Made by a program: the position numbers and the translations under genes. Positions 13,473 to 25,300 of a stretch of 64,000 nucleotides of DNA are shown here, in pieces; position 1 is the stretch's first letter, and each line of letters opens with the position of its first letter. The DNA lies in assembly GCF_018991925.1 (NCBI RefSeq), contig NW_024748870.1:801331-865330 (forward strand). Reading direction: 5' to 3'. The stretch comes from Homarus americanus (lineage: Eukaryota; Arthropoda; Malacostraca; Decapoda; Nephropidae). Under the pieces are notes generated by a model that saw nothing but the letters and a program-made list of their open reading frames with translations, was not told the origin of the DNA and did not search any database.

Positions 13473-14032
13473 TGTTAAGAAAAACTAGATAAATTAACTA
13501 ATGGCCAAAAAGATAAGATAAGTGGATTACCCTAGAAAATATCACGGCAGTGGATAACCAGAAAGTCCCGGAAACTACCCAAGTTATACCTAGGGAAATT
13601 ACACTTATGAATATTGTTCTTCTGATAAGATCCTTAAGATAAGGATAAGAGACTTGGAAAGATACTTGAAAGAGGAAGGGCAGGGCGTCCCAAGATATCA
13701 CTTCACCCTAAACTAGTGACTATGGAACAGCCTACTCTGGAGCGAGGGTACGGCATTAAACAGATCCGGATTCTTCCCTACACTCGATAAGACTTACTAC
13801 ACGACTGCCTACGTGTAATAACAGGTAAGCCTTATGACACTTGGAACCTAATATCCTACGTCTGTCACTCTTACTGTACGATAATACCAATATATGCACA
13901 CACATATGAAGGGAACTTTAAACCACCGTAAAGCAATTGTGAACAGAAGTGACTGGGAGGAATAATTAACAAGGAGTAACAAGGGGGGAAGAAATATGGC
14001 ACTTAAGGTCGGGTCCTGTCACGGTCGCCATT
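13473..14032 (-). other. Gypsy leader (5' untranslated region)
   Basis: About 560 bp between the LTR and the gag start, with no open frame of note. It begins with the primer-binding site and reads toward gag on the minus strand. No other feature is recognised in it. Confidence 0.6.
14013..14030 (-). promoter_or_regulatory. Primer-binding site, tRNA-Arg type
   Basis: Two bases after the LTR end (minus strand) comes TGGCGACCGTGACAGGAC. This is complementary to the 3' end of arthropod tRNA-Arg(UCG) (...TCCTGTCACGGTCG plus CCA), recalled from Drosophila tRNA sequences. A tRNA-complementary 18-mer immediately inside an LTR is the reverse-transcription start site of an LTR retrotransposon and fixes the element on the minus strand. 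Confidence 0.8.
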
Positions 14033-14752
<720 letters not shown>

Positions 14753-14864
14753 ATGTGGTGTTGTGAATAGTATGAGAAACAATTGAGACCCTGCAATTGT
14801 GTGTAAATGAGGCAGCTGTCAAATCAATAACCTGGGACTTGGTCAAAATTTTCGTTATGTCATA

Positions 14865-14999
14865 TGGCATATGGATAGCTTTAAACATAGGTTGGATGGA
14901 TATATGAGCAATAGGGGTTGGGTGTAAATGGGACTCCCCAGTATGAGCCAATAGGCCCACTGTAGTTTCCTCCATACTTCTGTTCTTATGTTCTTATGT
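14865..14999 (+). mobile_element. CR1-like LINE, 3' end fragment
   Basis: The segment encodes the end of a CR1-like ORF2 (SFKHRLDGYMSNRGWV then stop). It is followed by a short 3' tail containing CCAGTATGAGCCAATAGGCC and the octamer-like tail TTCTTATGTTCTTATG. The same terminal residues and tail are seen at 58,195-58,300, and a related end at 62,280-62,405. CR1 elements typically end in short tandem octamers rather than poly(A), which fits. This is a severely 5'-truncated copy. Confidence 0.8.
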
Positions 15000-15000
15000 T

Positions 15001-15138
15001 CATCCAATTCCATTATGATCCCCGCCAACATCAGGTCAAACCTCAAACGGGCAGACTGGGACTCCTTCAAGGAGTCTCTCAGTCTCAAACAGTGGAGGAA
15101 CCTGGAAGAAGCCAGTTCCAATGACATCGACGACGCGT
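15001..15138 (+). mobile_element. Inverted copy of a LINE endonuclease/RT segment
   Basis: Read on the plus strand this segment encodes SNPIMIPANIRSNLKRADWD and DSFKESLSLKQWRNLEEASS. It is the same stretch found on the minus strand at 16,219-16,355 inside the adjoining LINE. The two copies are in opposite orientation, about 1.08 kb apart, and the right end of the plus copy abuts the truncated end of the minus-strand LINE at 15,139. An inversion with duplication at the truncated end, or template switching during insertion, would give this. Confidence 0.85.
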
Positions 15139-16198
15139 CAGGTTTTCGGGTAGCCCCAGTTGTATGATCTTATACTGCAGCCCCGCGTGCCAAACTTTGT
15201 CAAACGCCTTGCTGACGTCCCTCAGTACTACGTTGCACTGCAGGCGGCCAGTCATGGTGTTGGCGATCTGCTCGTAGGCCTAGGCTATGGCGGTGGATGT
15301 GCCTCGGCACTGGCGGAAACCGAACTGGCGGGGATTATGCAGTCTTCGTCCTCCAGATACATCCGCAACCGCTTGTTTACTATTTTTTCGAGGATTTTGG
15401 CAAGTACCTCTAGCAGCAATATTGGTCGAAAGTTTTCGACTTTGTTTGGAGGCTTCCCTGCTTTTGGTATGAGGCGGATAACGGCGATTTTGAACATCTT
15501 AGGGAAGTATCCAGAGGCGAGGCAGGCAATGCATATATGAGCAAGCCTCTCTATCATATTGTCGGGGAGTTGATCCAGGATCTTCCTGTTAATATGGCTT
15601 TGCCCTGGTGATTAGTTTTTAGCTTATGACGGCTGACACATCTGCAGTAACTATGATCTCCGTCAGGTAGCTTTCGTCCACCAGTCTAGTGAAGTCAGTC
15701 CGTGGGAGCGGCTGGAGCAGGTGCTGATGGTCCTGCAACTGACCTAAAATGTCCTCCTCAAATTCCCTGTCGAAGCCCTTGTTCTCCTGTTCACTAATGG
15801 TAAAGATTTTCCGTAAATATCGCCAATATAATTGTTCTTGGTTTTCCTTCTCGAAAATTTTCACGTTGTTTTGGTCGAGCAGGTAAGGGACCCTGTTAGA
15901 GGTGGAACCCATCAGTCGCTTGATCCCTTTCCAGAAGGCAGCAGAATCGAGGTAATTGTTGGCTGCCTCCCACAGCAAGGCGGCCCACTTTTGTTCATGT
16001 TGACGTTTGCTCCCGTGCTGGATATCCGTCTGTAGCTCTCGGTACCGGTCTCTCAGCTCTTGCGTCCACCCGCAGATACTGGCTAGCTCTCTCACGTGAT
16101 CGGACTGGACACTAAGCTGCCTCAGCTGGTGACTAGTGTGAGGATGGGGAATGGCCCTGTGAGTAGTGGTCGGGATGTTGTTGTCCATCTTCGTCTTC
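15139..16198 (-). pseudogene. LINE ORF2 reverse transcriptase, N-terminal half
   Basis: The linker (RELASICGWTQELRDRYREL, AALLWEAANNYLDSAAFWKG) leads into RT motifs 0-2 (FKIAVIRLIPKAGKPPNKVE, NFRPILLLEVLAKILEKIVN), then QFGFRQCRGTSTAIA in a shifted frame and motif A (VLRDVSKAFDKVWHAGLQ). An in-frame TAG follows the GTSTAIA residues, and at least two frameshifts lie between 15,557 and 15,300. The sequence stops at LPENLT at 15,139, before motif B and the catalytic DD. Confidence 0.85.
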
Positions 16199-16984
16199 AC
16201 ATTGTACCACTGTTCGACCGCGTCGTCGATGTCAGTGGGGCTGGCTTCTTCCAGGTTCCTCCCCTGTTTGAGACTGAGAGATTCCTTGAAGGAGTCCGAG
16301 TCTGTCCGTTTGAGGTTTGACCTGATGTTGGCGGGGATCATAATGGGATTGGATGAGAGCGTTTCAACGACTGGTAGGTGGTCGCTGGTACTGATGGGTC
16401 TGATCAATGTCGAGAAATTTGGCCCGAGGTGTTGCAGTTTTCCCCTTCTGAAGTTGTCATACAGCGCCACACTGACGTTGTTCTCGTTACCGTCTCCGAG
16501 TATGGCGTGGCGCGCATTTAAGTCCCCAATGATGTATGTTGGTTTTCTGTGGCATAGCAACTGGTTGAGGTCTTGTTCGAGTAAGTAAGGACGTCTGGGG
16601 TGGTAGGTACATTGTGCTTAAAATAACAGGTCCCCTAGTTGTCTCCACCTGCACTCCTAGAACTAAATCCTCGAAGTCTAGCAACACTCTGTGACTCGGA
16701 TATGACCTGATGGCTACAGCGACACCATCGTTCAGCTCACCCGTCATGTTCCTCTGGTATACAGTGTAGCCAAAAATTTTCAGCTTACTTTCGTCCTTTA
16801 TGCCAGTACTGTTTAACAGAATAATGTCTGGGTCTAATTGATAGTATAAGTTGCAGAGTTCGTTACGTCTATTAAGGGACCAGTGTAGGACACTATGTTG
16901 GAGAACTTTCATCCTGCTAACGATTGCCATTTCGGAAACTGTAGCTTGGGGCTTCGCTTGAAGTGTTTGCTCGGCTTCTGCCAT
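16199..16984 (-). pseudogene. LINE ORF2 endonuclease domain (APE type), frameshifted
   Basis: The N-terminal part (from about 16,920) gives KVLQHSVLHWSLNRRNELCN, LDPDIILLNSTGIKDESKLK and GELNDGVAVAIRS, the first half of an exonuclease/endonuclease/phosphatase fold. After a frameshift at about 16,560-16,580 it continues with YIIGDLNARHAILGD (the GD-N catalytic motif) and STSDHLPVVET (the S-D-H motif). The key catalytic residues are therefore visible, but in two frames. This enzyme nicks target DNA to prime reverse transcription. Confidence 0.85.
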
Positions 16985-17938
16985 TTCTAAGGGGTCGGAA
17001 CTTCTTGGCAGAACCTTCGAACATCTGCTTGTCAGTTAATGGCGGGCCCTCGAACTTCTCGTCACCCATGTACAGGAAGGTTTTCAGGTTCTGGGTTGCG
17101 TGTCGAAGTAATCTACTGACGTTGCAGCTCGAGGGTTTTGTTCCTCTGTGGAGTAAGTCGCCATCATCTGGTCGCAACCATTGACTGTGGTTGCAGTCAG
17201 ATGGTCACTGTCATCGCTGGGAGGACATGTCATGGGGTTACGGAGATTTACGGTGTCGTTGGAGCTGTGATCCCAAGGGGACTGACTGGCCACGTCGGGG
17301 CTACGGTTATACTGACTTTTGCCTAAGTCAGGGAGGTCATAGTCCATTTATGGCGTGGGTTGAGGTCGTCGATAAATCGTTGAGTGGGTTACTGCCTTCA
17401 GGATTTCTTTTGAAGGGATTTCGTCGCTTATTTCAACAGGTGCAATGTTGTTCCTCGTTGAGGCGTTTCGAGAATGAACGTGGATGAACCATGTTCATGT
17501 GATGGGCATGCAGGTAAGACAAGTATATAGTGGTGGCTTTGGACTCATCCAGCTGTGGAGAGGAGACGCTCCTGATGCTCTCCGACGCTGCGAGACTCAT
17601 GGCGCCCATTAACTCAGTAACTGCCTGTTTTACTGAGTCTTTGATGGTTCGTATCTCTGATTGCAGGACTTACATGGTCTCGCTGACATTGTTGAGTTTT
17701 TGTGAGACAGCTTGAGTTTCTCTCAGAGTGTCTTTTAGGGTTTGGTTGTAAGCCATGATCGTCGACTGAGTGGTCTTTTCTCTGACGTTAGAAATTTCCC
17801 TGGTTTCTATTTGCTTGTTTTTTCGGTCAGTTTCTCCTCTGTTTCTTGAGTTACCTGTTTCCTGAAAAGGCAGGTGATAGAGAAAGTCCTGTGGCCACCC
17901 TCGCAGACGACACACTTTTTGATGGTGCGACAAGATGT
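16985..17938 (-). pseudogene. LINE ORF1-like (zinc-knuckle, RNA-binding) remnant
   Basis: Near 17,870-17,936 the minus strand encodes KKCVVCEGGHRTFSITC, a C-X2-C-X3-H-X6-C arrangement like the zinc knuckles in ORF1 of I/Jockey-group LINEs. It is followed by a lysine/glutamate-rich, probably coiled-coil stretch (REISNVREKTTQSTIMAYNQ, TLKDTLRETQAVSQKLNNVS). Further down (17,350-16,990) are low-complexity polar stretches and a short conserved-looking piece (FEGPPLTDKQMFEG). ORF1 proteins bind the element RNA. The frame is broken by at least two shifts, so this is a remnant. Confidence 0.65.
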
Positions 17939-17940
17939 TT

Positions 17941-18360
17941 AGAAGTGGCTAAGTAAGGACATAACGTCCAACAAGATCACACAAAATCAATATCAAGCAA
18001 AACAAATCTCAATAATCAAATGCTAACTCCGAAAACACCAGAGAGAGGGTATACTACTTAACTTAAGACAGCCATGCCTAGACTGAATAGAGTGTACCAG
18101 TAGGTCACCGACGTCACTTCTCTACCGCCAAATACTGACGTATTATATCCTGATTGGCCAAAACGTAAACCTTATATAAATTACCTATTGACATAATTTC
18201 CACTTATCTAACCTATATACAAGCCTAATATAATAAAACATAACACAATGAAACATAATGCAATGTAATAAACAAAGTGAATACTTAAATAAGGACTCAG
18301 TTGGTGTGGGCGAGTAGTGGGTGAAGCTGCCCGAGCCACCCTCACACCATCCGAAACAGC
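17941..18360. other. Unassigned spacer
   Basis: AT-rich sequence with no open frame or recognised repeat. It may include the 5' untranslated part of the LINE on its left or part of the Gypsy element on its right, but nothing in the sequence decides this. Confidence 0.4.
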
Positions 18361-18428
18361 GAATTTTATAAAAAAGAACAGAAACTAATGGCGGACACTG
18401 GTAACATATACCGTATCACTCTACGAAC

Positions 18429-18704
18429 GTGGCAGAGTGTATTTTTTGTGTTTACCCAGAACCATCAACTCGTCCATTACCAAAAAGCCATCAAGGCTTT
18501 AATTGCATGCTTTTGTGCATTGACTACTTCTCTAGATTTGTGGTACTAGCACCATTGCAGAACAAGTCTGCCGAAACAATGGCTCATGCTTTAGTCACTC
18601 ATCTTTTCTGTCCTTTTTCTACACCTACAGTGATACTCTCAGATAATGGGGCAGAATTTAAGAATCAACTCTTAACAGAAATATGTCAAAAATACGACAT
18701 CACA
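18429..18704 (+). pseudogene. Gypsy integrase core, first part
   Basis: The frame encodes LLCIDYFSRFVVLAPLQNKS and, about 50 residues on, TVILSDNGAEFKNQLL. These are the first and second catalytic Asp regions of a retroviral-type integrase core (rve fold). The preceding C-X2-C (AECIFC) may be a remnant of the upstream zinc-binding region. The frame stops at QKYDIT, where a short insertion (18,705-18,963) begins. Integrase joins element DNA to the genome. The RT and RNase H regions expected upstream are absent, so this is a fragment. Confidence 0.88.
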
Positions 18705-18963
18705 TAATTATAATAATGGAAGCCCCTCGAAATCGAGGATGACCGGTCCAAGGGCCTCCTAGGCGTGAATTTGTTAAGGTGTAGAAGCTGTCGCCAACAC
18801 AACAACCACACCCCAAGTTAACGAGCTGCATGACCCAGTGTCAAGAAATAGTCGGAGAAGACTGGACAACTCGCCAACTGCACTGGCTAACCATTACCCC
18901 GGAATACGATCCGCAAATCGATTAACATCCAGGTTCCCAATTACTGCTGGGTAGACAGAGACA
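18705..18963 (-). mobile_element. SINE-like insertion inside integrase
   Basis: About 259 bp separate the second Asp region of integrase from the region carrying its catalytic Glu, which should be nearly adjacent; both resume cleanly on either side. Read on the minus strand the insert starts GTGTCTCTGTCTACCCAGCA and ends in an ATT-rich tail (CTTCCATTATTATAATTA). A stretch at 18,900-18,962 resembles the core of the SINE copies at 59.1 and 63.2 kb. No clear tRNA A/B boxes are seen. I call it a SINE from size, tail and shared core. Confidence 0.65.
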
Positions 18964-19640
18964 CATGGCAAACGCCTACCATCCATCCTCAAATGGGTTG
19001 GTCGAGCGTACAAATCGTAAAATTCTTGAGATTGTCTGGCAGGTGGTGAATTTGATGCACAGTTCGTGGGAGGACTGGTTTCCACAAGTAGCAGCATCTG
19101 TCAATAACTTTAGAGGCAAATCACAATCCGAAATAATTTATGGTATTGATAAACGCTTGCCCTATGATCTACTAGCAGGAACCCACAACCTGTGTACAAC
19201 TTAGATGACTATGCCAAGAAGCAAAAAAAAATTTTCACAAACATCCTTGGAAAAGTATGGAAACATTAAGCAGCCATACGTGCTGAAATGATCTGCAAGC
19301 AACATAAAAATGCTAAGCTTGTAACTCTACAAATAGGAGATACAGTAACGATAAAGCACCGGGATGCATATCAAAACTTTCATCTAAATTCACAGGATTC
19401 ATAACTGATTAAAGTGAAAGAACATGGAAACAAATTCCTTGTAGTTGAGCCAACGACAAACGTCACAGATATAGTAGATGTAGATAGAATGAAAAAATTC
19501 AGCAAAGACTTAGTCAGTCAAGTACATCCTTCTTCTACTACAACAGTTGCTCAAGAAGATATAACAATAGACAATATATATAGTCAAAAACTACGATTAG
19601 CAAAAAAAAAAGTCATTAATTATCCTCGCCCTTTCAGGCA
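18964..19640 (+). pseudogene. Gypsy integrase, catalytic Glu region and C-terminal domain
   Basis: The frame resumes with AYHPSSNGLVERTNRKILEI, which carries the third catalytic residue (Glu of VERTN), then SWEDWFPQVAASVNNF and IIYGIDKRLPYDLL, typical of Gypsy integrases. After stops near 19,203 and 19,285-19,400 a C-terminal part follows (LQIGDTVTIKHRDAYQNFHL ... KEHGNKFLVVEP ... DVDRMKKFSKDL) that looks like the chromatin- or DNA-binding tail. All three acidic residues survive, but the frame is broken by the SINE and several stops. Confidence 0.8.
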
Positions 19641-19945
19641 TGGCTTGGATATGGCTACTCATGTTGGTCTGGAGCGCGGTGGCAACAGCTGCATCCCCAG
19701 CAGACGTCGGTCGTCAAACCCGGAGCTTTAGTTGCCCCAATGGGCAAAGTACTTGTAGTGGAAGACGTCGTAACTGTCAAGTACGAGCTCCATGGTTTAG
19801 TGTGCATGCCAGTGTACCTGAGGTAAATAGCTGTCCGCATTGAAACACCCTAAGAGATCTCGAACAACAGTCAACCATCTCTATAAAACTCGGTCAGACC
19901 ATCTCACTTTAGAACGACCGTATGAATAGTCTACTCAAACGTGTA
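19640..19945 (+). pseudogene. Env-like third reading frame downstream of integrase
   Basis: Immediately after the integrase tail a new frame begins with MAWIWLLMLVWSAVATAASP, a convincing signal peptide (hydrophobic core plus A-x-A cleavage context). The frame then shifts; downstream residues such as KVLVVEDVVTVKYELHG and LKRVNQFEGK can be followed in other frames. Position and signal peptide suggest the start of an envelope-like gene, as in errantivirus-type Gypsy elements. No fusion peptide, furin site or transmembrane anchor is visible before the sequence is cut by a LINE tail at about 19,964. It is an inactive remnant; the env call is an inference. Confidence 0.5.
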
Positions 19946-19963
19946 AATCAATTCGAGGGAAAG

Positions 19964-20512
19964 TTTTTTTTTTTTTTACGGGAATTAGCCCACCGGGCAC
20001 AGGTCAAACGACCCACAACGGAGCCTGGGGGGCGAAAAAAAAAAAGAATGGAAGGAAATTGAAAATATAGAAAAAAGGTTATACTGTATTAATCTACACC
20101 ACGAAGATACCGGAAAATCAGCTTTTTAAAGTGAGACAGATTGTATGAGCAAGGAAACACAGAAGAAGGCAGAGCATTCCACAGTTTGGCTGTGTGAGGA
20201 AAGAAGGAGGTACTATGACGGGTTATTCTCGTGTGACCGACATCCACAGAGAAATGGTGGGCACCGCGGGCAAGACGTGTGTTACGAACCCACGGCCTTG
20301 CCGGCGGTACACAGGATGCTAAATCCACTGAACATTGCCCGTTAAAGTACCTGTAAAAGAGTGAGAGTGAAGCAACATTGCGGCGAAGAGAAAGGGGAGA
20401 GAGATTGTCGACTAAAGGAGGAGAGTTAATAAGACGAAATGCCTTTGATTCCACCCTATCTAATAGTTGGACAGAAGAAGAGCCACCCCAGATATGAGAG
20501 TGTAGCGTACTG
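19964..20512 (-). mobile_element. LINE 3' end fragment (ORF2 C-terminus and poly(A))
   Basis: The minus strand encodes the end of an ORF2: VESKAFRLINSPPLVDNLSP, LFYRYFNGQCSVDLASCVPP and HSTSFFPHTAKLWNALPSSV, ending in FKKLIFRYLRGVD and a stop at 20,089. This post-RT region, with its W-N-x-LP motif, is typical of Jockey-group LINEs. A 3' untranslated part follows and ends in about 14 A residues (poly-T at 19,964-19,977 on the plus strand). It is a 5'-truncated insertion of about 550 bp, which probably cut off the Gypsy sequence to its left. Confidence 0.8.
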
Positions 20513-21610
<1,098 letters not shown>

Positions 21611-22290
21611 GTATTGGTTTTAAATTTTATTTATTTATCATTTTTGACTAAATTGTGTTAAGAAAACATCCAGTCTCAACAAGCGATATATAGTTCATTA
21701 TAAGGTTTATGCTAGCACTATGGTGGTTGTTAGTTCTAATTTGGGTAATATTGGTCAATAAAATATATAATCACTCTGTGATATGATTACCGGGGGAGTG
21801 AATCGATGAGTTTATAAAAAGCGATCACGTATACTGTGATATGTGGGGAAGGTTGGTAAAGTGTAAGCGTGCTGTATGTGGCCAGTTGTCAGCTCTTTAC
21901 AGTTGTCTATTATCTCTTTGTATGGGCACACACTCGTCACGTACATGTAGATATCTCCCACTCCAAGAATGAGGTAGGATAAAACTCATCGCTTTCTGTA
22001 TATATTGTTATGCAAGCGCCAGTGCTTAAAGATGACTGGAAGAACTGTGATGTTGCTGGTCCGTGCCCGAGTAGAATGGTCTCGATCAATCGATCGATGG
22101 GTAAATAAAATATGAAAAATCTTGATCAGGTCCGTAAGATTGGTGATGAGAAACTGGACTTGAAGAATAATAGTGGAACTTAAGAACAGGGTTGGTGGAT
22201 AGTACAGAAGAAAAACAAAATTGGAAAATAGTAGTAGAATCTTTAAGTCTTGGGCTCAACCCAAATACTTCTGTTTTCTCATGTTTGTGT
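21611..22290. other. Unassigned spacer up to gap
   Basis: AT-rich sequence with no open frame and no repeat I recognise. The left part may be more of the Penelope-like element, too decayed to read. The minisatellite begins only on the far side of the gap. Confidence 0.4.
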
Positions 22291-22390
22291 NNNNNNNNNN
22301 NNNNNNNNNNNNNNNNNNNNNNNNNNNNNNNNNNNNNNNNNNNNNNNNNNNNNNNNNNNNNNNNNNNNNNNNNNNNNNNNNNNNNNNNNN
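22291..22390. other. Assembly gap (100 N)
   Basis: Exactly 100 Ns. Unique sequence lies on the left and minisatellite on the right, so the left boundary of block B is hidden and adjacency of the two sides depends on scaffolding. Confidence 0.99.
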
Positions 22391-25300
22391 GGTAGAGTAG
22401 TCCTGAACAGTACCACAGAGTTGTCTTTGACCACACAGAGTAGTCCTGGACCAATACCACAGAGTAGTCCTGGACCAGTACCACAGAGTAGTCCTGGACC
22501 AGTCTGCAGAGTAGTCCAGGACCAGTACCACAGAGGTGTCTTGGACCAGTACCACAGAGTTGTTCAGGACCAGTACCACAGAGTTGTCCTGCACCAGTTC
22601 CACAGAGTTGTTCAAAACCAGTACCACAGAGTTGTCCTGGACCAGTACCACAGACTTGTTCTTGACCAGTACCACAGAGTTGTCCTGAACTAGTACCACA
22701 GAGTTGTTCAGACCAGTACCACAGAGTTGTCCTGGACCAGTTCCACAGAGTTGTTCAAACCAGTACCACAGAGTTGTCCTGGACCAGTACCACAGACTTG
22801 TTCTTGACCAGTACCACAGAGTTGTCCTGAACTAGTACCACAGAGTTGTTCTTGACCGGTACCACAGAGCTGTCCTAGACATATGCCACAGAGTTGTTCT
22901 TGACCAGTACCACAGAGTTGTCCTTAACCAACGCCACAGAGTTGTTCTGGACCAGTACCACACAGTTGTCCTGGGCCAGTACCACAGAGTAGTCCTGGAC
23001 CAGTACCACAGAGTAGTCTGGACCAGTACCACAGATGTCCTGGACCAGTACTGCAGAGTAGTCCTGACCAGTACCAGAGTTGTCCTGGAACTAGTGCAAG
23101 CCATGAGTTGTCCTGACTACCACTGAGTTACATTTGGACCAGTACCACAGAGTATTCCTGGACTAGTACCACAGAGTTGTCCTGAACCAGTGCCACAGAG
23201 TTGTCCTGGACCAATACCACAGAGTCTTCCTGGACCAGTACCACAGAGTTGTTCTGACCAGTGCCATTAGAGATGTTCTGGATCAGTACCACATGCCCTG
23301 GACCAGTACCACTAGAGTAGTCCTGGACCAGTACCACAGAGTAGTCCTGACCAGTACCAGAGTTGTCGTGACCAGTACCACAGAGTTGTCCTAATCCAGT
23401 ACCTCAGAGTTGTCCTGCACCAGTTCCACAGAGTTGTTCTGACCAGTACCACAGAATTGTCCTGGACCAATACCACAGAGTTGTCCTGACCAATACCACA
23501 GAGTAGTCCTGGACCAATAACAGAGTAGTTCTTGGAACGGTTCAACAGCGTAGTCCTGGAGCAGTATAACTGAGTTGTCCTGGTCCAGTACCACAGAGCC
23601 CTGGACCAATACCACTGAGTTGTCCTGGACCAGTACCACAGAGCTGTCCTGACCAATACCACAGAGTAGTCCTGACCAATAACGCAGAGTAGTCCTGGAC
23701 CGGTTCCACAGATCAGTCCTGGACCAGTAAAACAGACTTGTTCTTGACTAGTACCACAGAGTTGTCCTGAACACGTACCACAGAGTTGTCTTGACCAGTA
23801 CCACAGAGTTGTCCTTGGCCAGTACGACAGAGTAGTCCTGACCAGTACCAGAGTTGTTCTGGACCAGTGCCAAAGAGTTGTTCTTGATCGGTACCACAGA
23901 GCTGTCCGACATACAGAGTTGTTCTTGACCAGTACCATAGAGTTTTCCTGGACTAATGCCACAGAGTTGTTCTGGACCAGTACCACAGAGTTGTCCTGGA
24001 CCAGTACCACAGAGTAGTTCTGGACCAGTACCACAGAGAATTCCTGGACCAGTAACACAGAGTTGTCCTGGACCAGTACCACAGAGTTGTTCTGGATAAG
24101 TACCACACAGTTGTCCTGGAACATTACCACACGGTAGTGCTGGACAAGTACCACCCATTTGTTCTGGATCATAACCACACAGTTGTCCTGGACCAGTACC
24201 ACAGAGTTGTCCTGGACCAGTACCACAGAGTTGCCCTGAACCAGTGCCAAAGAGTTGTTCTGTACCGGTACCACAGAGTTTTCCTGGACCACTCCCACAG
24301 AGTAGTCCTGGACCAGTACCACAGAGTAGTCCTGGACCAGTACCACAGGGTAGTTCAGGACCAGTACCATAGAGTTGTTCTAATCCAGTACCTCAGAGTT
24401 GTCCTGCACCAGTTCCAGAGTTGTTCTTGACTAGTACCACAGAGCTGCCCTGGATCAGTACCACAGATTTGTCCTGGACCAATGCCACAGAGTTGTTGTG
24501 GACCAGTGCCACAGATTTGTCCTGGACCAATGCCACAGAGTTGTTCTGGACCAGTACAACAGAGTTGGCCTGGTCCTGCACCACAGAGTTGTCCTGGACC
24601 AGTACCACAGAGTTGTCCTGGACTAGTACCACAGAGTCCTGAACCAATACCACAGAGTTGTCATGGACCAATACCACAGAGTAGTCCTGGACCAATAACA
24701 CAGAGTAGGCCTGGAACGGTTCAACAGAGCAGTCCTGGACCAGTAAAACTGAGTTGTCTTGGTTCTGTACCACAGAGCGCTGGACTAATACCACAGAGTT
24801 GTCCTGGACCAGTACGACAGAGTAGTCCTGGACCAGTACCACAGTGTTGTTGTGGACCAGCACCACAGAGTTGTTCTTGACCTGTACCATAGAGCTGTCG
24901 TGGACATATGCCACAGAGTTGTTCTTGACCAGTACCACAGAGTTGTCCTGGACCAATGCCACAGATTTGTTCTGGACCAGTACCACAGAGTTGTCTGGAC
25001 CAGTACCACTGAGTAGTCCTGGACCAGTACCACAGAGTATTCCTGGACCAGTACCACAGAGTTGTCCTGGACCAGTACCACACAGTTGTCCTGGACCAGT
25101 ACCACACAGTTGTCCTGGACCAGTACCACAGAGTTTTCCTGGACCAGTACCACAGAGTTGTCCTGGATCAGTACCACACAGTTGTCCTGGAACAGTACCA
25201 CAGAGTAGTCCTGGACGAATACCACAGAGTAGTCCTGGACCAGTACCACAGAGTTGTCTTGGACCAATATCACAGAGTAGTCCTGGACCAATACCACAGT

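Larger units (their letters stand above)
15139..17940 (-). mobile_element. Jockey/I-group LINE, truncated in RT (ORF1 + ORF2 remnant)
   Basis: A non-LTR retrotransposon reads from about 17,940 down to 15,139. It contains an ORF1-like region with a zinc knuckle, an apurinic-type endonuclease and the first half of a reverse transcriptase. The RT ends after motif A (DVSKAFDKVWH) at the junction with the inverted fragment; motifs B and C (including the catalytic DD) are missing, as is the 3' end. Loss of the 3' end is unusual for a LINE, which normally loses its 5' end, and points to later deletion or rearrangement. Several frameshifts and stops show it is inactive. The three coding parts are listed separately. 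Confidence 0.88.

Noticed and set aside
20279..20292. TGTTACGAACC near 20,280 as a second end of the 14-kb LTR
   Set aside because: It lies inside the coding region of a LINE 3' fragment and is not accompanied by other LTR sequence; a chance match.
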